A stretch of DNA of 64,000 nucleotides, taken from NCBI GenBank assembly GCA_033439795.1, contig JAUTDP010000007.1, forward strand, positions 372,001 to 436,000, in the 5' to 3' direction. Origin of the DNA: Sordaria brevicollis (Eukaryota > Ascomycota > Sordariomycetes > Sordariales > Sordariaceae). The notes under the pieces are model-generated. The model was not told the origin of the DNA. It made no database searches and worked only from the letters and a program-made list of their open reading frames with translations. Made by a program: the position numbers and the translations under genes. Shown in pieces: positions 43,864 to 55,280 of the stretch. Each line of letters begins with the position of its first letter. The stretch's first letter is position 1.

Positions 43864-46365
43864 GAGGAATAGAAAAAAAAATGTTTAAAAAGAATGAAAA
43901 GAGTCAAATAAATAAATCATCCCTGTAGATATCAGAGCCAGTCCGAGAGGTAGCCAGCTACCAAGGAGATTCTTCGGAAAGTGAAGCCTTTCTCTCTCTT
44001 GATGTTGTGGAAAAGAGATTGGATGAAGAAGAGGCAACATCAATCAACACGGGAGGAAAGTCAATGCGGTGGTTGAAGAACCCTTTTCAAGGCATCGGGA
44101 TAAGTATACATTTTGATTTTTCGGTACTTCCGTTCGTCCACATACACACACACAGCCCACACAAGGCATAACCGACCACGGGCTTTCGGGTCTGAAGTCG
44201 TGTTTCATCGCCATTTCGAGAAGATACCTGGTGGGAAGACATTTTTTACGGCTAAGAAGGTGATAGGTATGACAAGGAAAAGGGAGACAGACAGAGGCCA
44301 GAAACGACGTAAGGTTGGTGTAGGGATCCATAACTTCCAAGGACCCTTCACAGAATCAAGTAACCACTTCGATAATGCGACGTTCTAGATCAGACGCACA
44401 TGCCATGAAACCGCAATGCCCCTGTGGACCAAAAAATGAGCTGCAAGCCTGCAAAAGGGTCTTTTTGGAGACTTTATTAAGCATGACCGGGTCTAATCTA
44501 AAGCTCAGGATCCAAAGCGGCCTGTTCCCCAAAAGCAGGAAGGAAGCTTTGGGGTCAACGCCGTGCTGCTTGTGCGCAGATGTCCGACCGGAGGTACCTC
44601 AGTTTGGCATGCACACCATACAGCAACAGTACCTACCCTGATAACAGCACGCAGGTTCTATTACATGGCCCTGACAGGAAGTTCAGCGTACGTTGACACA
44701 GGACCCTCGAGTTCTCGAGCAACGATTGTTTATAATTACGAATACGAGTGTCAACCATTACGAAAAAAAAAAAAAAAACCTAAAAAATTCGGGCGAATGT
44801 ACGACTCGTTGAGAAATGAGCTGGTGATGAATCGCGGGAAGGGCACTTCATCTACCAACTGCTCGACGCCAATAATACCCTTGATGGTGGACTTCCATGA
44901 GAGGCTTTCCTCGGAGAGCGATGGGAGTTTCAAGATCAAACCTTCAAGGATGAAGCTTGTTATCAGTCTCTACCTAAGCATTGTAGACATGATAGTGTCA
45001 ATGTTGGGTCAGATATGGACCTAAGCTTGCCAACTATCTGCGAGTGAGGATTGCTTTTTGGCACCCTTTTTCAAGGCAGAAGTGTTCATCAGCTCTGACC
45101 AGCCCCTTCCTAGCAATTCAATCGGAGTCGGTGCTCCGCTCATAACCCCGAAAAGGAGTTTGTCCAGAACATCGATGGCCCAAGTTCGGTTGTCTCCGCC
45201 CTTCCCACCACTTTGACGCACCTAGGGTCCTACGAACAAGGTCGATCGTTCCGTTGTTTTTAATCATAGTCAACCAAGACCTGAATTCTTCCAAGTAGCT
45301 CGTATAAGAGAGTCGGGCACTTTTCTAAAACTAAAGTAGGTAGGCATTAAAAGTATCATCTGCTGCTTATCACGAACAACAAAGGGGAACAAAAAAATCC
45401 GAACCAATCCAGAAACCTCCTCAATAAGGTTTGCTTATACAACTGCCGCCCTCTTAGGAAGATTCAGGTCAGCCACGATCAAACAACTCCGCCACCTCTC
45501 CCATTTGATTCTGAATCGTACAAATCACTATTCTCCATCGATAATACCCACATCCACATCGAAACCACGAAGCAGGCTAGGGAAAGAAAACTCTTTCCTT
45601 TTTTGAAACACTGCATGTCCCGTCCCATTGCGCGAAAAGTCTCTTTTCGGTTGTTTATGTGAGCGAAACTCCAGGCGAGTGTCGTGGACGTCCGGTAGCC
45701 CGAGGCCGGCATGAACGGGGATTACGCTGACACTTGGGTTTTACCATACTTTTTGACTTCACGGGGGAAGGAGGGCGAAACCTGGTAAGATTCTGGCTTC
45801 TCGGGAAGAAAGCCGCAAGTGCGAGTCCTGACCAAGCCGAAATGCGTGGGTAGTCAACGGCCGTTAAGTCTAGTACCGGACTTACGGCCCCGGTCTTGGC
45901 ACCGAAACCCGGGTCTTGGCATTCCGTCCTCTTCATGTTCGTCGCCGACTCCGGCTTCCCCTGGCCCCGAGACGAGCCCCATTAAGAATGACACTCGCTG
46001 GCTTTGGCGTGTTCATATGGTCCGCTGAGGAATATTATGTGATTCATTGCTGATGTCCATATCCCAAGCACTGCCATTTATATGATATCTATTGCGGTAT
46101 CTCCGAAGCTGAAACTCAAAGCCCGCCCGCTGTGTACGATTTTGCCAAGCCGTCACCGACCTAACTTGTGACAAATTGCCATGCTTTTATCGAAGCCCCC
46201 CCATCCATCCAACGTAACGCCGTCCCATGACAATGCTGCACTTCTAGCATGCTGAATAAATAAATGTGATAGAGCTGAGAAAAGCGTGCTCCCAAAGAAC
46301 AATGGCCTCTAACCAAATCAAGAAACAATGCCCCCTTTGCTGTAGATTCGCAAGGAGGTCTTGCA
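43864..46365. other. 2.5-kb region without a supported gene
   Basis: The part next to 43863 is the MFS promoter. A poly-A run of about 16 occurs near 44763-44778. Frames such as 44563-45024 (plus) show no domain or credible splice structure. The right end is the 3' flank of the next minus-strand gene. Confidence 0.5.
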
Positions 46366-47827
46366 TTACTCAACCAAGGGGTGGACTTCCTTGTTCGTCA
46401 ACCTCGTCACAGTGATCTGGAAGTTGTTCGGATCGAACGTCCTCGTCCCCGGGTTATACCAAGCCGTGACATACGCGGTCAACCAATGCTTCTTCGTCTC
46501 GAACTCAATCATGCCGGCAAAAGCCATCGAACCGCGTGGTGGGTCTGGTCGAATCGGTTTCCACACCTTCCTGTACGTCTTGGTGAAAATTTCCCATGGA
46601 CTGAGCCCGATGAACTCCCGCAACTGGGCCACAGCCCATTCCCTATCCTTTTTCTCGTCGCCAGTCTTGGGCATATCTTTGCTCGCAGGAAGTTGGTTCG
46701 TCGCTGGAAGTATCGCCTTGGTCTGAGTAGCGGCTTCGGGATTCATACGCCTTGCCGATACCAGCGCACCAGGGTCCTGCACGTCTTCCGGTCGTTGTGT
46801 GGCCTGTCGTCGAATCTGGTCGATCATCCGCTGCATGTCACCAGTAACAGTCGACGGCAGGCCCGTTGTTCCAGTTCCCTGAGCTGGTTGCACCGGGGTT
46901 GCCGAAGGAGTGAATAGGCTCGAAAGACCAAAAAACTGTGACACTTCCATGGCTTTCTTCTTCGCAAGAGTCGAAGCAACGGCCCATAGAGACAACGCAA
47001 CAGGCTTGGGCCAGAACAACCGCTCCGCCTTCTTCACCTGCGGCGACTCCATCGATATGGTGCCCACTCCGATTTCGTAAGGTGTGATGAGGATTCTGCG
47101 ACGAGACGATCAGTGTCAGTCCGACTGAACATGCACGAGATCTAGCTCGAGACTTACCCGTAACGCTCGTATTCGGGAGGTGCGACCAAGGGGTAAAAGG
47201 CCTGGAGCCATCGCTTCTTGATTGTCATGTCTGGCCCAACATGGTGTGTCAAGAGCCGCTGATTCTTGAGCATCTTCAAGACCAGACTAGCGATGTCGGC
47301 TGTAAGACGTATTAGTCGCCATTTCCTTCGGACAATAGCTTGACCGATGCAACTCACCCTGAACTTGCTCTACCCGTTTCGGGTCTTGTGCAAACTTGAC
47401 AAATTCTTTCCACTCTGTACTGCGTGCTGAGTATGGTTCTGGCTTGAGCTTTTGCTCCGTCAATGGAAAGGGGATAAACAGATAATCTTCTTCTTCGTCG
47501 CCCTCCTCCTCGCCATGACCGCGGCCGTCTTCGAGATCGTCTAGCGCCTCTGAAAGCTTCCCCAACACCTTCCTGTCGTAATAGTCGAGCATCACGTAGG
47601 AAGCAATACCAAAGCCCAGCATCCGATAAACTCGCCTGCAAAACACGCCCAGGTCAGCATGACGGACAATAGCCAGTTTAGAACTGCCAAAGGCCATCTT
47701 ACCTTTTGAAGGAGCCATGCTTGATCCGCACTCCTTGCACAATCATCGGTTGCCCATGTACAACGTATTTCGATAGACGTCGGGAGGCCATGAGCGACCT
47801 CATCGGTCGGAAGAGGCGCGATGCCAT
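46366..47827 (-). CDS. Hypothetical protein, probably mitochondrial
   Basis: Joins 47703-47827, 47358-47635, 47158-47299 and 46366-47095 and gives 424 residues. I do not recognise the family. The start at 47827 follows an in-frame stop. It gives an N-terminus rich in Arg and Ser without acidic residues (MASRLFRPMRSLMASRRLSK), which looks like a mitochondrial presequence. A short hydrophobic stretch at about 47-60 may span the inner membrane. A very acidic patch (EEEGDEEED) follows. The C-terminal third contains FIGLSPWEIFTKTYRKVWKP and a beta-rich end with TWYN/FQITVTRL-like strands. The three introns (67, 58 and 62 nt) splice cleanly, so the gene is real. Confidence 0.72.
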
Positions 47828-48711
47828 ATGGGATGACTATGGCACGCCTAGTCGGCGGCCGAAAAGCGGGAAGGATCAAAGGTTTCGGTCGCTCGTATGC
47901 GCCGAAGGATATCGGACCAGAGGGAAGACAACGGCGAAACGGCCTCGAACTTGACGATGTTCGGCCTCCTAGTGTTCGTTGCGAGTTCGGGATGTGGCTT
48001 TTTTGGGATGGACCAGGTGAAGGTGCGCGCAGGTATGTCAGCCTGCTCAGGCTCTACCGATACTTGAAAGAAAGGCGGGCGACAGACGACGTCGGGGATG
48101 GGTATCGTAGGTGGGCTTGTGACGATTGCGACAACGGGATAGAAATGCCAGTTTGAGAAGATGGAAGTTGAAGACCGCGGCCAGGCCTCCGGGGTCTGGT
48201 CGCGCCTTGAGTTCCGGCATAAAGACGGATGATGGAGGGTCACAGTGCGAAATTCGAGGGTCTTCTATGCCTGTCCACTCCAGTGGTTCAGATGCTGAAT
48301 CCCGCAGTGCTGTTCCTCGCTCTTTCTTTGCATCCGACGGTGTTCCATGGAATGACACCAACAGTGCGCTTGGGGTATGCATCACTGTACACACTCACCA
48401 TCCCGTCCCTCCACGTCAGCCAGTTGAGGGCAGCTGCCACGGTCATGCAGTGCTTCACAATGGGCGGGCTAGGCCAGCAGGTACCTAGAGGTAGGTACCA
48501 ATGGCAGCGATGACCACTGTTGTTCAGCGGGCGATTCCTGCTAGGGAAGGAACTGGCAGCGGGACGGCATCATTCGCGGCAAGCTCCATCCAACTCCGAC
48601 TTCCAGTCCATTGCGTCTCCGCCAGCGACTTTACCAACGTCACTGGAACAATCCTCATCCAACATCACCACACCACCAGCCGCATCAACCATTCGGCTGC
48701 TTTTTCCTAAG
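47828..48711. promoter_or_regulatory. Divergent promoter region, mitochondrial protein and Vps3844 genes
   Basis: The 884 bp separate two head-to-head genes. Several frames run through (48047-48394 minus, 48126-48488 plus), but they overlap each other and have no domains. An AGGTACCTAGAGGTAGGTACC segment near 48479-48500 holds two GGTACC-type sites. No TATA box is evident. Confidence 0.45.
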
Positions 48712-50084
48712 ATGAGGCTCCTCACCAGTATAACCGTGGCAGCCCTTTCTGGGCTTGCTGCTGCCGCACCACAACCGAGCGCCGATGTTTTCATCCTCGA
48801 TTCGAAGCAACAACAAACATCCCGCGAAGCACCCCGGCTACCAAAAGAAGTCGTTCGCCATATCCTTCTTCAGAGGGTAAGTCAAGCATGGTCAACCGGG
48901 CGCGTAATCAAGATGCAGAGTTGCGGTTAGTTCTAACTCTTACCACAGACATCTAGAGACGACTACGGCAGCGACCTTCGCGACATTCCTAGCTCTATCG
49001 ATACCGAGGCCGCGATCAGCTTCATCGCCAAGTACGGCAAGAGTCCCGCACCTCTTTTCTCCCAGTCCGAGACGAGCGACCCATCACAACTAGTTGTCAT
49101 CCTCGAGGGCATCACGGCCGAGAATGTTGAGCCTTTGAAGGAGTCGCTTGCCAAGTCAAGCCGACATGCTGCTTTCGCCATCTCAGATCCGCCAAACAAG
49201 GTGGCCAATGATCGCCTGATCTCGCTTTTCCAGAACCTGGGTATTGCCGCGCCAGAGCAGTGCGACCTGGCCTCTGCCATCAACCCGCTCAACGGAGACT
49301 GCTGGACGGGCTCCTCGTCAGTGGTCAAGTATGATGTCAAGAAGGTGCGCTATCCGAGGACATCGTTGGACTTGGTCCCAGTTCGATAACTAACCTAATC
49401 CCTGCTTGATAGTCACCCGAGACCCTCGATTCTCTCGTCGACAATTTGAGTCGTCTCAACAAGCTCATCTCCGCCGGCGACCTTGAGGCCCTTCTCGTCC
49501 TCATGCCTGAGTCCAGCCGTACCTCCAAGCTTAACCAGTGGAGCGTCAAGGCTGCCGCCGGCTCCTCTGATCTCCGTCGCCGCTTCAACTCCGAGACCGT
49601 CATCGTTGACGACTCCGTCCGTGGCGCGAACGCCGCGACGCAGCCTCCTGTGTCCCACCCGACTAAGAGTTCGCTGCAGACCGCCGCTCAAAAGACGATT
49701 CCCCAGTGCTTCACCTCTAAGAAGAGCTGCCAGGATCAGACCAACCACTGCTCCGCGCACGGGGAGTGCATGAACAAGTGGGCAGGCCAGAACGGTACTT
49801 CCGAGTCTGATGGTCCTGGCTGCTGGGCCTGCAAGTGCTTGGCTACTAAGGTAACCCGGGAGGACGACCCCAGTTTTCCTGACTGGGGCCTTAAGCTGAA
49901 GCACTGGGGCGGTCCCATGTGCCAGAAGGAGGACGTCAGCACGCAGTTCTGGCTTATCGCCGGCTCTACCATCACCCTTATCGGTGCCGTCGCCTTCTCC
50001 ATCGGACTGCTGTTCAACGTGGGTGAGGAGAAGATGCCTGGTGTTCTGGGTGCTGGTGTGGTAAGGGGGTCTTCGACCAAGTGA
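48712..50084 (+). CDS. Vps3844-type secretory-pathway membrane protein
   Basis: Joins 48712-48876, 48949-49344 and 49413-50084 and gives 410 residues. It has a signal peptide (about 1-20, LAAAAPQ), then a lumenal domain of about 260 residues. An EGF-like module follows with Cys at 286, 293, 300, 306, 324, 327, 329 and 357, including NHCSAHGEC and GCWACKC. A single membrane span is at about 366-388, then a short cytosolic tail. The cysteine pattern with GGPMCQKEDVS before the span matches the fungal DUF3844/Vps3844 domain, linked to vacuolar sorting by name; the precise role is not established. Introns are 72 and 68 nt, the second with an unusual GTGCGC donor. It ends convergent with NTR2. Confidence 0.85.
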
Positions 50085-50606
50085 AGAGGTTCAAGGGAGG
50101 TAAACATGAAAAGGAGCTGCAACTCATCGACAAAGACCATGAAAGGGTAACGAAACCAAGAAAAAGGAAACAGAGCCATGGAATACTTATTGGTTAGACG
50201 CGGAGGGCACGAGGGTTGTATGTGCATATGGTGTAATCAGACATCATTAGACTGTTGGCTGGTTGTACCATTACTGATTTTAACATTGTTCAAACGGCGT
50301 CGGCATTATTGGCAAGCAGGCAGGTAGGCGGGAAGCCAGGCGGACAGGGATGGATTGGCTGAGATATGGTTAATGCAATGGAAAGTACGAGCTAGGAGAT
50401 GGACGGTACGGTTTCCTTTTTGGTTTTTCATGAGAGACACCTACTATAACACAGATATACATTAACACAACGGAATGAAACTCAAAAAGAAACCAAAATT
50501 GCACACAAAAGTTTGACTTAGAAGTGTCCTTTGGCCCATTAAGGGATCAGATTTATTCATTCGCTAGCGTATGGTCGTCTTCTCCGTCCTGATACCCAGT
50601 GAACCA
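50085..50606. other. Convergent 3' ends of the Vps3844 and NTR2 genes
   Basis: This 522-bp stretch probably holds both 3' untranslated regions. A direct GGCAGGTAGGCGGG-type repeat is near 50310-50350. No gene is seen. Confidence 0.5.
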
Positions 50607-52503
50607 TCACATCGTCATCTCAGTATCAACATCATCCGGCCCCTTTTCTTGCGTTGGCGTCCCGAAGCTTTCCAAGCCCCTTTCCCTAGGGGTAGTCGCA
50701 GCAGCTAGATCGGCCGCAAACCCAGGCGGTAATGGTCTCAAAGGCGACTGCGTAACAAACTTCAGGGCATCACCAACACCACCAGGCGTGTTCGTCCCCG
50801 TAGCAGCATCAGCGGCACTTGTTGCGGCCGCCGTCGTCACCGCAGCACCGGCAGCACCGGCAGCACCGGGGGCAGCACCACCCATAACAGCCTGATACTT
50901 GGCGCCAGCCTGATTCAATATCTCCTGCACCTCCGTCTCCCTCGCCAATATCTCCCCCTTTTCTTTCTCCAGAGACTCTATCCTCGCCTTCCGTCTGCTC
51001 ACCTCATCCTCCAGCCCTTGCACCAGACCCCTCATCCTTGCCAACACCTCGCCCAACTCCGGAAGCGGTTTCATCTTCGGGATCTGGTTTATCCCTCCTC
51101 CTCCTCCCACCGCTCCATCTTCATCCACATCCATCAGATCGTCTTCCGGTTTCTGCAACCCGTCCATCCCCGCCCTCCGCTGCACCGCCTCGTACGCCGC
51201 CCTTCGTTCCGCCTCGCTGTCGTCGCTCTCGGCGTCCGAACCCGCCTCGGCAGCCTGAATTAGTTCTGCCATCTCCTGGCGGTGTCGCTTGGCGGCCTCG
51301 CGCTCGGCTTTGCGACCCAGCGCTAGGGAGCCGTCCGTCACGAACTCGTCGTAGCCTTCGCCTAGGTCTTCGTCTTCGGCTATGAGGCGGGATTCGGATT
51401 TTTTGGGCTTTTTGTTGGTGTTCAATATTACGCGCTTGCGGTCGTCGTCGGAGTTGTCACTATCTTCTAGAGAGATGAAATCATGTTCCTTGGCGAGACG
51501 CGCCCGCCGCTCTTTGCGCTCGCGGATTTCGGCTTCGGTTAGGATGTGCGCTGCTGCGGTTGTAGAGTCACCGGTGCGTGAAAGAGGTAGGTCGCGGGAT
51601 TGAACGATCATGGCGCCGTCGAGCTCGGAGGGGTCGAGATCCATTGCGTCGTCTGTTTTCGTCGCGGCTGCTCCTGATGTCTCCTCCTCCTCCTCCCCAG
51701 GTGGTGGCGCGCCGTGGTGGGCTTTGAGGCTATCGTCGTCGTCATCATCGATGATGCTTAGCGAAGCGAGGTTCTGTGGTGTGGCTGGCGTTGAGATTTG
51801 GAGCTCTTCGAGGTACTCTTTGCTGTATCGGGGCTTTTCTTCGTCGGCGCCAAAGGTCCCGAATCGTGCCGTCAGGGCGGATTTCCGAAGCGCGTTCTTC
51901 TCGGCTACTCGCTGACTTAACGACTTCTTGCTGGGTGCGCTAACCACGTCGCTGCTAGCTGTTGTTGTCGTGTCGTTGCCGCCGTCTTCTGTGTCGCCTT
52001 CGCTGGTGGCTCCGAATGATAGTTTTGACGAGACGCGCTTCTTCTTGTTGGAGGCTAAGCGGCCAAATCCGGGCCGTACTACGACTGGCGCACCGGTGTC
52101 CTCGTCGTCGTTCCCTGCCGTTTCTGGTTCCGTACTTGCGCTGGTAGTGGTAGGTTTGCCGGTAGCATCGCCGTTGGTGTCTTGTGCGTCGTCATCATTA
52201 TGATTGGAGATTTTGATCGTTCTTCGTAGTGACGAGGATTTGTTCGGCTTGCTGCGCCCAAACTTAATGGGTCCTTGTGTTACTGGTTCTGTTCGAAGGC
52301 GTATATGTATCAGCTTGCTTGTTCTTTTGTTTTGGTATCAGCACTGAAAGTTTCTATGCTGGGTATGAATTTGGCAAATGCCATGTAGCAAGCAACTTAC
52401 GTTCTTTCTTGGGCTCCTCTCCTCCGAGCAGCGTAGGAAGATCGCCATCCTCATCGTCGAAGGTCTGGATGATGCGCGGCTTGCGCTTTCCAAAGGAGCT
52501 CAT
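50607..52503 (-). CDS. NTR2: Ntr2-like spliceosome disassembly factor
   Basis: Joins 52401-52503 and 50607-52288 and gives 594 residues. Ntr2 binds Ntr1 and the helicase Prp43 to take apart the spent spliceosome. The N-terminus MSSFGKRKPRIIQTFDDEDG, then PIKFGRSKPNKSSSLRRTI, is typical of the GCFC2/NTR2 group, as is RYSKEYLEELQ. The body is acidic and Lys/Arg-rich. A coiled coil (LGEVLARMRGLVQGLEDEV and on) lies at about 440-500. The tail is Ala/Gly-rich. The 112-nt intron restores KKEQPVTQGPIKFG, and no stop occurs in the 1.7-kb second exon. It is divergent from SmG, another splicing gene. Family identity is good, although the sequence is mostly low complexity. Confidence 0.82.
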
Positions 52504-52893
52504 TTTTAAAAAAAATTCGGCGCAGGTACTATGTCGTAAAAAATCGATCAAGGGATTGGGAGACGTGTAGTGTCGTGGCGGGCGTGTGATAATGTTGCGG
52601 CAAGTTGTCAATGCCAGATGTGAAGCTCTTCAGAAATGCACCTGGAGATGGAAGCCCAATGACGCTGGCGGGCACAAGATGACCCCAAAGACAACGCGGA
52701 TTGCGGGTTCCTTATCTTATCAATGGACCCACGTGATAGGCTTGGCGGCCCAAAATCACTGGGGAGCAGTCGCGAGTGCACGCGCTGCAACAAGGCCCGC
52801 CTTCCAAGTCGTTCAGTGGAGGAGTTGCTATCGTCTTCAGTTCCAGAACGACGCCATTGCCATCCCAGACAACCAACACAACCTCAAGACACA
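52504..52893. promoter_or_regulatory. Bidirectional promoter shared by NTR2 and SmG
   Basis: 390 bp lie between two divergent start codons. A palindromic CACGTG box sits near the middle (52730-52735), with two TTATC (GATA) sites just before it (52712-52719) and CCAAT-like ATTGG elements near both ends. A shared promoter is inferred from spacing. Confidence 0.6.
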
Positions 52894-53447
52894 ATGGCGC
52901 CCGCACAACCTGAGCTCAAGAAGGTATGTATATGTTTGCTCTTTGGACATTAGGTTTTATCATTGAATGTCCACTGGCTGGTTGGGACTTTGCCATTGCC
53001 GCACTTGGACCGGCCATGTTATTGTTTGTTTTAGCAGTATGGTGTGCAGTGAAGACTAACTGACCATTTTCAAAAACAGTACCTCGACAAGAGGCTCTTC
53101 GTCCAACTTAACGGCAGCCGCAAGGTCATCGGTGTTCTCCGTGGCTACGATGTACGAGAGCGACCTTCCCTTTTATATGAAATCGAGCATGGATAACTGA
53201 TAGTTTGCGACGTCATAGGTCTTCCTGAACATTGTTCTGGACGATGCCGTCGAGGAGAGGGATGGTGGTGAGAAGGTCAAGCTCGGCATGGTGGTATGTT
53301 GAACACTTCCTCCCGAAGGATGGCTTGTCGTTTGTGTCTTGTGCTGACAACTGTGCCTGTACGCAGACCATCCGTGGTAACTCCGTTGTCATGATGGAGG
53401 CTCTCGAGAGGATCGGCGGCGACGAGAGGGGAGGACAGCGCGGTTAA
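52894..53447 (+). CDS. SNRPG: Small nuclear ribonucleoprotein G (SmG)
   Basis: Joins 52894-52923, 53080-53151, 53219-53293 and 53367-53447 and gives 85 residues, normal for SmG. SmG is one of seven Sm proteins forming the ring on U1, U2, U4 and U5 snRNAs. Sm motif 1 is RLFVQLNGSRKVIGVLRGYDVFLNIVLD in parts, and Sm motif 2 is LGMVTIRGNSVVMMEALE, with the Ile-Arg-Gly-Asn RNA-binding stretch. The first exon is only 30 nt. All four junctions are in phase 0, so each exon is a whole number of codons. Introns are 156, 67 and 73 nt. It is head to head with NTR2. Yeast SMX2 is the equivalent. Confidence 0.95.
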
Positions 53448-53752
53448 GCCAAATCCAACGATATCATATTCCTCGCATCACGATAAAGGAGGGAACAACC
53501 CACGCATCTACAAAAGAGTCGACATCAAAAGGCGCGAGATCTCGAGCATCAGCGAATGGGAAATTGATGGGATTAAACTATAGTCCAGGGCGATCTGCAG
53601 TTTACGACGACAACTATAATGTCCCTCGGCGGTCTTGGGCAATGAAAAGCAGGGCCTGGTTGGTTGGTACGGCGTTTTGAAGCAACATGTATTCGGGGAC
53701 AAAGCATTGTTATGTTCAACTTAGAAAGGGAAAGATACCCAAGGGACACTTT
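53448..53752. other. Convergent 3' ends of SmG and the rhodanese gene
   Basis: This 305-bp stretch holds the untranslated 3' ends of both genes. Nothing else is seen. Confidence 0.5.
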
Positions 53753-54409
53753 TTACGTACAGCTCTCCTCCGACAACAGCTGCTTCCACGTCTTCTCGTC
53801 ATATCCGTCCATCATGCGGTCTCCGTACGTCCGCACCCAGCCTCGAATCCCGCCCGTCATCACCTGCGACTGGAGATCGCGTTCACCCACTTCGTCGATA
53901 TAGTCTTGCATCCAGGCGGCGCATCGAGGACCTCGACCAGCGGAGGAGCCTGTGGGGATGGAGCATTGGAGTTAGGGAGGGTCAGCAGAGGTGTACAAGC
54001 TCAGGTTCAAGACCTAAAAGAGCTTGTGGCGCAAAGAGACAGACGTACCACAATAAAAAATAATCCTCTGGATCCCAGCCTGCTTACACAAAGCGTACAA
54101 GCTCTTTCGCGTCGGGTAGAAGCTGTGGGCCGGCAGGTTGATGGACGAGCTAACGGTCCCTCCGGTGCAATCTGTCCGGCGACAATCGACAAGCAAGAAC
54201 TTTAATCGTTTGGATGATGATGACGATTGCTCTTTTTCTTCTTTTTCTTCTCCTTCTTCTTCTTGTACTTCGCCCTCCAAAAGCTCAAGGACAGCCTGAG
54301 GATCGATGTGGGCCGGTGTCGAATTGGGTTCGGGAAACGCTGCCCACCAGGGTGTGCCGTCTTCGCGCCTGGCCATGCGTAGGCAGTGTTCGTGGACGTG
54401 TATTCCCAT
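53753..54409 (-). CDS. Rhodanese-fold phosphatase, Cdc25/Acr2-like
   Basis: Joins 54049-54409 and 53753-53949 and gives 185 residues. Splicing the 99-nt intron creates the active-site loop IIFYCGSSAGRGPR, a CX5R motif (Cys120, Arg126) as in Cdc25 phosphatases, yeast Ych1 and the arsenate reductase Acr2. The CH2A-type motif LLVDCRRTDCTGGTV and the CDC25-like block INLPAHSFYP lie before it. The C-terminal GGIRGWVRTYG corresponds to the usual GGFxxW of rhodanese domains. An acidic Glu/Ser insert (about 45-68) precedes the domain. Activity as arsenate reductase or protein phosphatase cannot be told apart here. No arsenite transporter lies nearby. Confidence 0.87.
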
Positions 54410-55280
54410 GTTTGAGCTTAGTTGTTGTCGTTGAGTTGAGACAATTTCTGTCCTTCTCTGCGTAAATTCCGAGTTGCCTTTTCACCTGATGACTGACGAC
54501 CTCGCAAATCGAGTTTCAAGGTCGAGGAAATCTGACCTTGATATATATGTTATGTGGTGCCCAAAAGGTAATCAGGGGTAGTAGACTTTTTTGTTTGCTC
54601 CTGGGCTGAAGAAAGCGGCTCATATCTCTAGGTCTAGTCACTTCTTTCAGCAAGCCACGCCGCCATAGCTCATTTCGCAAGAACAAGCCTCTCCGAAGTC
54701 GCGTCCTATCATTAATCAGTGGTCTCGTATGATCGGATCCTGCGAATTCATCGGCGTGATTAAGTACACGGAGGCAGGTCTTCCTTTTTGCTACTGATTG
54801 GGACTTTCTGAGGAAATGGCCTGTATGAGTAAGTAACAGATGGAGGACATGATCGGCCTTACTGATACCATATGGTACCTGGTCTCATCGCTATCAGCAT
54901 ATTTTCATTGTTCTTATCCATATACCATTACCTTGCCCATTTACCCGTAGATGACTGACGGCTCCGAGATCTTGGTTCACTCGGCTCGGCATATTAGGGG
55001 TATAATACGTGCAACACCGAATGACCGACTTGTGTGAGTTGTGGGACTCAGCCTTTGGAAACGAAGTATACGAGCCTCAGATGACCTCTTGAATGGGGAA
55101 CGGAGTAACCAATAAATCGTTTAATTGTAGAAAGGTATGTAGTACCGACAAGCTCCCACCAACAGCCTAGCGACACCGAAGAAAGCTTCCCCCACCCCAA
55201 TGCAGCGGAACTTCCACTGCTATAAATCTCGATCATGAATCCCTTCGAACCATCTGTCCTTCGGTTCGCTTCATACTCAT
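54410..55280. other. 871-bp spacer, promoter of the rhodanese gene
   Basis: It lies between two minus-strand genes. Only short frames such as 55048-55236 (minus) are present and none has a domain. Confidence 0.5.
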
